This document shows, piece by piece, positions 56,930 to 64,000 of a stretch of DNA of 64,000 nt (position 1 is its first letter; every line of letters starts with the position of its first letter). The translations under genes were made by a program, and so were the position numbers. Under the pieces are notes generated by a model, which was not told the DNA's origin, did no database searches, and saw nothing but the letters and a program-made list of their open reading frames with translations. The DNA comes from Bretschneidera sinensis (Eukaryota > Streptophyta > Magnoliopsida > Brassicales > Akaniaceae): NCBI GenBank assembly GCA_023935145.1, contig CM043698.1:149731625-149795624 (forward strand), written 5' to 3'.

Positions 56930-57240
56930 AAATAAATTAACTCATGAAGTTTTCTACTTACATCTATTTGATTTTTGATTTTAAATTTTTGTTTATTTGG
57001 TTTTGAGAAACTTGATTTCGTTCAATTGAATCATTCTGTCTATATGACATTTTTTTAACCGTCGACATGTCAATTTAAAACATGATTTTGTTCAAATGAA
57101 TGGAGATCATGAACAATTTTTGATAAAAAAAAAATATTTAATTGGACGAAATCAGGTTTCGTAAGGTCAGATAGACACAAATTAAAAACCATTATCGAAT
57201 AAATGCAAATGAAAAACCTCATAGGTTAATTTGTCAATTT
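56930..57240. repeat. Fold-back (MITE-like) element with ~100-bp diverged inverted arms
   Basis: 56935-57035 and 57137-57240 are inverted copies. Best-preserved parts: GAAACTTGATTTCGTTCAAT (57008 onward) against the complement of ATTGGACGAAATCAGGTTTC, and AAATTAACTCATGAAGTTTT against the complement of AAAACCTCATAGGTTAATTT. The loop is about 100 bp. No TSD identified. Confidence 0.6.
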
Positions 57241-57318
57241 CCCTATCATATACTTTTTTATTTTAAAATTAATATTCATATACTTTCATTTAAGTTTGAA
57301 AATTAAAAATTTATATAC

Positions 57319-57516
57319 TAGGTGTGAAAGCTTAAACTTGAGTTCGAGTTCATCTAAGCTCGAAGCTGATTTGAGTTTGAACAAAATAAAATACAAACAC
57401 AAGTTAAACTCGAGTCTAAATTTTTATATTTGACTCGAACTCAGGTGTAATAAGAAATCCGAGCTATAAATACTTAATAATTCGACTCGGTTAGGCTCAA
57501 CTCGTATCTACCCCAA
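57319..57516. mobile_element. hAT-like non-autonomous repeat, copy 2 (degenerate)
   Basis: Starts TAGGTGTGAAAGC and ends near CTACCCC; contains GAGTTCGAGTTCATC, AACTCGAGTC and GACTCGAACTC. Shorter and more diverged than the other two copies. Confidence 0.45.
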
Positions 57517-58288
57517 TTTGTTTCTATGATTAATTCTTCCAATTTTTTTTTACTGTTTGACATGTAGAGGAGCAAATGAGTTGGGCCAACTGTAGCACCA
57601 ACATACGTGGGCTAACTTTTTTCTGTTCAATAACAAGGAATAACCCGATAGAATGGTGGGCTAGTTTTTGAGAAGAAGCCCAAAATATATACATGAAGGT
57701 GTTTAATGCCAACATTATCCTAATGCATAATGCCAAAATGAAGGTGTCGTGGAAAAGTAATGGACTTATTTATACTAAAGTAATAACTTTATTTGGTGTT
57801 TATCTTTTCAAATATTTCATAAATACTTATTTAAATATATAAATAAAATATTTAAATAAGATTATATATATAATTCAATTGGTTACAATTCTCACATTTT
57901 TCTCTTATGTTTCTTTTCTTTTCATTATCACACTCAGACTTAACTTCTCCACTCTCTTTATCTCTCTTATCTTCAACCCATGTTTTTCATACTATTCCAC
58001 ACAGACTTAACTTATTCGTTCTCCTTATCTCTCTTATCTTCTTACCTATAAGCATGCCAAGCACAATAATCATATAAAAAAATAGATCGAACAGATCAAC
58101 ACACACGACACATGTGTTGAGATGCTAATATACGTATATTGTTAATGATTAGTGCTAGACAATCAATTTGGACACCCATTTACAATACCCAATGCCCTGT
58201 AAGTTGACTAGTAACAGAACAAGGCATATTTAAATTAGATTAATAAATTATCATTTTAACCTTTAAAAACTAATTTTTGATATATGAC
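57517..58288. other. AT-rich intergenic region
   Basis: No gene recognised; a short minus-strand frame near 57530-57736 has no recognisable content. Confidence 0.3.
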
Positions 58289-58400
58289 GATGTTTGATGT
58301 TGGATTTAATCTAGCTTCTTAAATCTCTTCAAGATGAAAATTACCTTGAATAGATTTAAGAAATTGGATTTAAATTTAATTAAATCCAACATCAAACATG
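58289..58400. repeat. Long near-perfect hairpin (MITE or small-RNA precursor-like)
   Basis: Arm 58289-58333 (GATGTTTGATGTTGGATTTA ... TCTTCAAG) pairs with arm 58345-58400 (CTTGAATAGATTTAAG ... CCAACATCAAACATG), with a loop of about 11 bases. The right arm has an extra ~11-base stretch. Outside the stem the pairing becomes weak. Confidence 0.7.
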
Positions 58401-59695
58401 ACCACTATAACATATAAAATGAACGATTTTTATTTATTGATGCTTCGAGTGACTAAAATGAGTGGTAAGAATAGATATCTCAAATTTTTTGTAATTTCAG
58501 ATTGGTGATATCATGAATCCAGTTTTGTGAGAGTTACCACAAAATCGAAAAAATCTACTAGTAATCACGAAAAAATTAAGTAATAACTTTAGTATTTAAA
58601 CTTTTTTAAATTTTTTTTTGAAAACAATTAGTATTAATTTTTTTTATAATTATTAATAATTTTTTTTGATTTCGTGATAACTCTCACCTAATCAGATTGG
58701 GAATCACCACTCGTAGTTTCTTTCACGCTTATAGTGGAACAATCATTTGGACTGAAAAAAAAAAAAAAACAGTCAATCACAACATTTAGTTTTAAACGTG
58801 TTTCTTTGTTCTAACCAATGGATTGTCGACACGCCTTAACCCACCAAATTAGAATTCATCTTCTTAGTAATGAAGAAATTGCCTAAATTTGCCAAAGTAA
58901 GCCACTTTATGGAGCTCACTTTTTTCCATTTCCTTATTGGCTTAATTTGTTAATTAATTAGAAAAATTTTTCACAATAATAATATGATTTAAAAAGCATT
59001 TTAAAGTTAAAAGTTGATGTCTCCATGCGCACTCACACAAATAGACCCAATAAGCCATGAACGTGCCCTATTTTCTTTGTATTTTTTTTTGTTATTTTGT
59101 GGGGGAAAAAAAGTGATTTTGTAAAGCTCTTTGCTCTTAAAGGTGTTTTGTTTTGACCTCTATAATGTAATCTCATATTAGCTTTACTTTACTTCCTGTC
59201 TTTGCATTACTTAGCACTATAGATTTCTTGGTTGTTTGTGTTGCTTTTTATGCTTTTTGGAACAATGATGGAGGACAATTAATAGAGAGTAAATAAATTT
59301 ATGGTCTTAGTTGAGCTTGCTGCTTATAGATATGAAGCTCGTTTAAATCTCTTAAAAATTAAATTATCTTGAAAAGAATTTTATGTAAGTTTAAATCTTT
59401 CTCCGATTGTTATCGTTTGTGATTTGATTAAAGTTAATTTTATAAAGTTACGACCATTAATTTGTTGAAGGAACTTGCAATGTAATTTTTCTAAAATGTT
59501 CATGTGTATTTATCTTTAACCGTTGTTTATATTGCAAAAAGGTAATCATTGATGTTAGAATCATGCTATGATTCAGTGTGTTTTGAGAAGCGTCTACAAT
59601 CCTTACGAATCCCAACCCTTTTTAAAAAACAATTTAAAGCTTATAAATTGTTGTTCCTATATGTTTTGACATCGGTAATTTTCGACTATTATAGT
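58401..59695. other. AT-rich intergenic region
   Basis: No gene or RNA gene recognised. Confidence 0.3.
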
Positions 59696-60059
59696 TAGGA
59701 TTGGAATCAAATTAAATTTTTATCGAATTGTTCAAACTAGAATTTGGTCAAAGCTCGACTTGATTGAGCTCGATCTTGAAAATTAAACTTGAATAGCTTA
59801 TCGAGTCAAGTTTGAATATCTTAAGATTTGACTTGAAAGACTATCGAACAGTTCAATAAGGTATTATCGAGCTCGAACTTGAACCAATATTTATTTGTAA
59901 AAATTATAATTCAAATTTGAATTCGAGTTCGAATAGACAATCCAAAACTCAAGCTCGAGCTCGATTCAACTCGTTTGTTATCGAACTCGAGCCTTCATAA
60001 AATTTATCGAATTCGAATAACTTAATATTCGGACTCAATTCAACTCAAGCCCACCCCTA
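59696..60059. mobile_element. hAT-like non-autonomous transposon with 8-bp TSD, copy 3
   Basis: Starts TAGGATTGG, ends CCACCCCTA (inverted: TAGGGGTGG), so the terminal inverted repeat reads TAGGRKTGG. ATTATAGT lies at 59688-59695 and 60060-60067, the 8-bp duplication that hAT elements make. Inside are many GAGCTCGA motifs. There is no coding capacity in 364 bp. Confidence 0.7.
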
Positions 60060-60067
60060 ATTATAGT

Positions 60068-60950
60068 CACACTTAAAAAAATTACCATCATCGATTATCT
60101 TCTTTTATTCTTATAGGCATAGGAAAAAAAGATAATTTCTGATTATTTGTAAGGAAAAAGTTTTATTATGCATTTCATCATATGGTTTGAAATTTAAGAG
60201 TTTTTTTTCGTAACAAATCAAACTCTAATTATGTCTTTTGCTAAATCCACATTCATGAGAAGATTTGAGAAAGTCGAGTTCTAATCAAAATTAAATGGTT
60301 TATATCTAATCTGATAACATAAACTTAAAATCAAGTGAGCAACGTTTTTTGAATATAAAATAACGATATGTGATGATAAAATTGTTCTATAACCATCACG
60401 TCAACTTGTTACAGTTGAAAAACATCATTTATTGTGAGATTGCTCGTTGGAGTCCAAATTTAATTTGCGGGTGGATGAACATCACAATTCCATATGCTAT
60501 GATTTTATTTTATTTTAGGTTTAAAATAAAATCGATCCAAACCGTGTAATTGAAAAAAAAAAACTAATGATGTAATTAAGTTGTATTGAAGCTCAAAAAC
60601 TTGGTACAAGATTCAAACCCAATCCGAAGAAGATCTATCTAATTAGGTAGTTTAAAATTGATCTCCTGTTTCCCCACAGGAAGAAAAAGCATAAAAATTA
60701 GAAACAGAAAAAAAAATATAAAAATGAAATATGAGAGAAAAATAAAGTAGTAAAAAATAAATAAGTTCAATGACGTTAAAAAACATGGATTTCAGTCAAA
60801 AACCAGTTTGTTTCGACTTTAAAGTTTTAAAGCTCAAACTTTCAATCACTTTTCTTGCTTTTATTTATTTGTTTATTTGGGGTTTAGATAATTATAGATT
60901 AGAGAGGTTCAGTTAATCAACTGACTCTTCTCTTTCCCTCTACTTTGGTC
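60068..60950. other. Upstream region of the callose synthase gene
   Basis: AT-rich; no clear TATA box could be chosen. Confidence 0.3.
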
Positions 60951-61318
60951 ATTAATTTAAAAAACGCCCATGACATTTTCAAAAGCAAACACATAAAATC
61001 ACAGTCTCTCCGTCTCTCTCTCTCTCTCTTCCTTCTCCGAAAGAGAGAAAGAAAAGCTAAAACCAAAAACCCATCTTCCCTAAAGCAAAAGCTAAAAAGA
61101 GATCACACAATCAAAAACCCTTTTTTTTTTCCATTCTCACCAAAAAGCGCTCGCATACACATACCCAACAAAGAAGAGACCTCATTAAGCAAAATGCAGA
61201 AAATACCTACTTATATGCTCTTTACTTCTACCCATCTCTCTCCTTTTCCCTCCAAATTCCCATCACCAACAACAAGAAAAGCAGCAAAAACACTTTTGTT
61301 TTTCACTTCACCACAACA
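60951..61318 (+). other. Inferred 5' UTR of the callose synthase gene
   Basis: Pyrimidine-rich leader with a (CT)n run at about 61002-61033, ending in ACAACA before the ATG. An open frame that crosses this leader in another phase lacks any family resemblance and is not called. Confidence 0.45.
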
Positions 61319-63932
61319 ATGTCTCATGAGATTGTTCCTGCAGAGCCTATCATTGAAACCAGTACAAACCGCTCATCACCCATTAACCATGGAGAAAGAG
61401 ACAACGGTACAGAACAATATGGGCCTTTTGTAAGGTTACTCACTTATCGTGAACATGTTCCTGAGCCATTCGACAGTGAGAGGTTGCCAGCAACATTGGC
61501 TTCGGAGATTCAGAGGTTTCTTCGTGTCGCCAATTTGGTTGAAGCTGAGGAGCCTCGTATTGCTTATCTTTGTAAGATTTATTTTTGGTTTTCTTCGTGA
61601 ATTGGGTTCGTTTCGTGAATTATGGGTCATGTACTCTATCTGTATTTTCATTTTTTATTTAAAGGTTTGGTGTGTGAATTGTAATGAATGTTTTGATTTT
61701 TTTTTTTGGTTTTTGGATGATATGATTTATGGTACTCCATTTTAAATTATTAATTGACATGCTATTGCAAGAATTTTGGTTTCTTATTGTTACTTTGCTT
61801 GAAAAGGATCACTAGAGAGATGTATCGTGGATAGTTATGCTAGTGAGTGATGTTTTAGTTAAGAAGATGATTAGAATTTCAGATATTGTCTGCTATGTAT
61901 TTGCGTACCCAAAATAATGGATTATTCATATCAAATTCAAGCTAAAATGGTTGTGCTAGGTGCAAAAAAGTGGAAGACATTGTTGTTTCAGGTTCAATTT
62001 ATTCAAGGTTATGAAATTTTAGTTTCTTTCTTTTGCTATCTTTTCTTAGTAACCAAATGAAGAGAATCAGTTTCATGAGGCTCCCACATTAATTCAACGG
62101 ATAAAGTATTCAATTTTCAATAAATTTGGAATCTGGGTAAATGGATGAATGAAAAGAAGACTTTATTGCTCATAATTTTGCAAGGAAAATTCTCAATTTC
62201 TTCTATGTTACCAGAACTTGTTTAGTTGATCCTAGTAACGAAATTCAATTTTAACGTGAAATGTATGCGTAATGCGTTTCACACTGGCTAATTGGGTTTT
62301 TGGGGCAGGCCGCTTTCATGCTTTTGAAATAGCACATAACATGGACCACAATTCGACAGGAAGGGGTGTTCGGCAATTCAAAACCTCTCTTCTTCAACGA
62401 CTTGAACAGGCAAGACCTTGGATTATGCTCATTATCTGAAGATGCTAAGTTCAAACAAAGCACTTGCTTAATTACTTGTGTCACTTAATAAGGATTAGCA
62501 TTGAAGTGATTGTTAGATAAAATGACATTTAACAGCAAATGATGTACTAGTCACATGCTAATGCAATAAGCTTTTATATGTGTGCATTACTCTTCCTCAA
62601 TTTATTATGACCTTTGTAATTCCTAGTAACAGCGCTGGGATACTTTATCTTGACCAGAAGTTCCTGATATTTTTATTCATTTTGAAATTTCTTCTCTGTG
62701 CTGGCTCTGATGACTTATAGGATGAAGAAACTACCAAAAGCAGACGGAAGGAGATGAGTGATATACGTGAACTTAAACGTGTTTATCATGCATACAAGGA
62801 CTATATTATCAGACATGGTGGAGCATTTGACTTAGAAAAAGGGTAACTGTGCATAATCTTGCAGATATTTCCGTTATATTTCTTTTCAGCTAAACTTTAT
62901 TAAACCAATTTATATTAGATGTGCCAAGTTAACCTGTGGAGATTTATCTGAACCAGTCATAGAGAGAAGTTGATAAATGCACGTAGAATTGCTTCCGTTT
63001 TGTATGAAGTATTGAAGACCGTTACGAATCCAGCTGGTCCTCAGGTTCTACTCTTATATCTTAGTTATTTAATGTTTTACCTCAGTCTTTTGCAAAAGTA
63101 GTAACTTAAATAAGCGATTGCATATTCCTAATTCACCATAATTTTTATCTAATAGGCCATTGCTGATAGAGACCGCATTCGTGCAAAATCTGAGTTCTAT
63201 GTACCATATAACATTCTTCCACTTGATCATGGAGGTATTCAGCAAGCAATTATGCAGCTCCCTGAGGTCTGATGTCATATGGATGACCAAATGATTTCCT
63301 TTTTCCTTTATCTTTTAATCTATAGGGTGATTATGTTGCTCCTTCTGTCCTATATGATTCCTGCAGAAGCTGGTATAGGGCCTTAGAGCTTTTCTTCTCT
63401 CCCCCCTCCATTTAGTTAACATGTTATTTTATGTACTGTTGGATAATGTCTCTGGTGATATTATTTTTTTCTGCTGCAGTATTCTTGAGTTTTGAATAAT
63501 GGAACAAATATGCTTGACTTACTACTCAATTGATACAGATTAAAGCTGCAGTTGCAGTTGTTCGCGATACTCGTGGTTTGACTCCAGCCCAAGATTTTCA
63601 CAAAAATGGGGATTTCATGGATTTGTTTGAATTTCTTCAGTATTCATTTGGATTTCAGGTAATTTATCTGGAATTCCTGTTTCATTTTCCCCTTTTTTCC
63701 TTTCCTTTATAGTGTAATCTGACATAAAATCATTTATCTCTTGAGTTCGCAAATTGGACGCATATGAACTGGTACTTTATGCTCTTAATTTAAGATATAA
63801 AGGTATTCTTCACATCTAAATTTTTTTATCTTCCTTCAGAAAGGAAATGTGGCCAACCAGCGGGAGCATCTGATTCTACTTCTTGCTAACACCCACATTC
63901 GGAAATCTCATAAGCATTCTCCTAACTCGAAG
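61319..63932 (+). CDS. CALS8: Callose synthase (1,3-beta-glucan synthase), N-terminal exons; continues past the right edge
   Basis: Callose synthases are large plasma-membrane GT48 enzymes that polymerise UDP-glucose into callose. Seven exons are visible: 61319-61571, 62309-62409, 62721-62842, 62963-63044, 63156-63266, 63539-63658 and 63840-63932. All junctions keep one frame (294 codons). They encode the cytosolic N-terminal region: a variable start, then EPFDSERLPATLASEIQRFL, the Vta1-like CRFHAFEIAHNMD and GRGVRQFKTSLLQRLE, ELKRVYHAYKDYII, LINARRIASVLYEVLKTV, the FKS1-dom1 approach EFYVPYNILPLDHGG, QAIMQLPEIKAAVAVVRDTR and NVANQREHLILLLANTHI. Transmembrane and catalytic parts lie outside the window. 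Intron 2 starts with GC (CAG|GCAAGA at 62410). The divergent N-terminus fits the putative callose synthase 8 type better than CALS1-3 or CALS9-12, but the clade call is by resemblance only. Confidence 0.85.
62410..62411 (+). other. GC splice donor (GC-AG intron)
   Basis: Exon 2 must end in CTT-GAA-CAG to keep the family sequence RLEQDEE; the next bases are GCAAGA, with no GT nearby. The acceptor GACTTATAG is at 62720. AG|GCAAG is the usual context of plant GC donors. Confidence 0.75.
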
Positions 63933-64000
63933 GTGTTTTAGCTTTTCGATTCTCAATATTTTACTGGGCTTAACATTATCTTTGAATTTGAAATGTATGT

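Noticed and set aside
60945..61433. 162-codon frame over the callose synthase leader
   Set aside because: It runs through a (CT)n leader and the start of the real gene in another phase, is low in complexity and unlike any family.

Overview
This is nuclear DNA from a flowering plant, most likely a eudicot. It is AT-rich, has spliced genes with GT-AG introns, and carries plant-type LTR retrotransposons primed by initiator-tRNA-Met-like sites, LINEs, SINE-like elements, a PPR relic, an RPS2/RPS5-like NLR relic, a plant MYND ubiquitin protease and a callose synthase. I cannot name the species. All exon models below were read by eye from splice signals, frame continuity and family resemblance, without transcript data.

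Layout. 1-2060: an LTR (minus strand) whose element runs off the left edge, next to two LINE fragments. 2586-7796: the last two exons of a conserved protein of unknown function; their ~4.9 kb intron holds a rearranged Ty1-copia composite bounded by a 5-bp duplication. 8019-24187: a copia element broken by a TRIM and by a 9.8 kb Tekay/Del-like chromovirus; TRIM and chromovirus hit the same GGTAAT target. 25740-35324: a complete UBP17-like deubiquitinase (N-terminal membrane segment, MYND finger, USP domain, 1004 residues) with a 5'-UTR intron carrying a LINE remnant and a possible SINE. 36054-37847 (minus): a two-exon SOUL heme-binding protein. 38650-41139: a decayed PPR gene. 42066-49240: mostly AT-rich intergenic DNA with two SINE-like insertions, tandem repeats and relics. 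49240-51911: an NLR pseudogene and a duplicated NLR 3' flank. 52303-52900 (minus): a second PPR relic. 56029-56556: an intact intronless gene for an acidic 175-residue protein. 54952-60059: three copies of a hAT-like non-autonomous repeat plus two fold-back structures. 61319 to the right edge: the first seven exons of a callose synthase (CALS8-like), one intron using a GC donor.

The genes do not form a pathway. Intact functions are protein deubiquitination (UBP17-like), tetrapyrrole binding (SOUL) and callose synthesis (CALS8-like), plus two unknown plant proteins. About half of the first 24 kb is retrotransposon. Every retrotransposon coding region seen is broken by stops, frameshifts or deletions. 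No prokaryotic-type or clearly new multi-gene system is visible; the unusual signals are structural.
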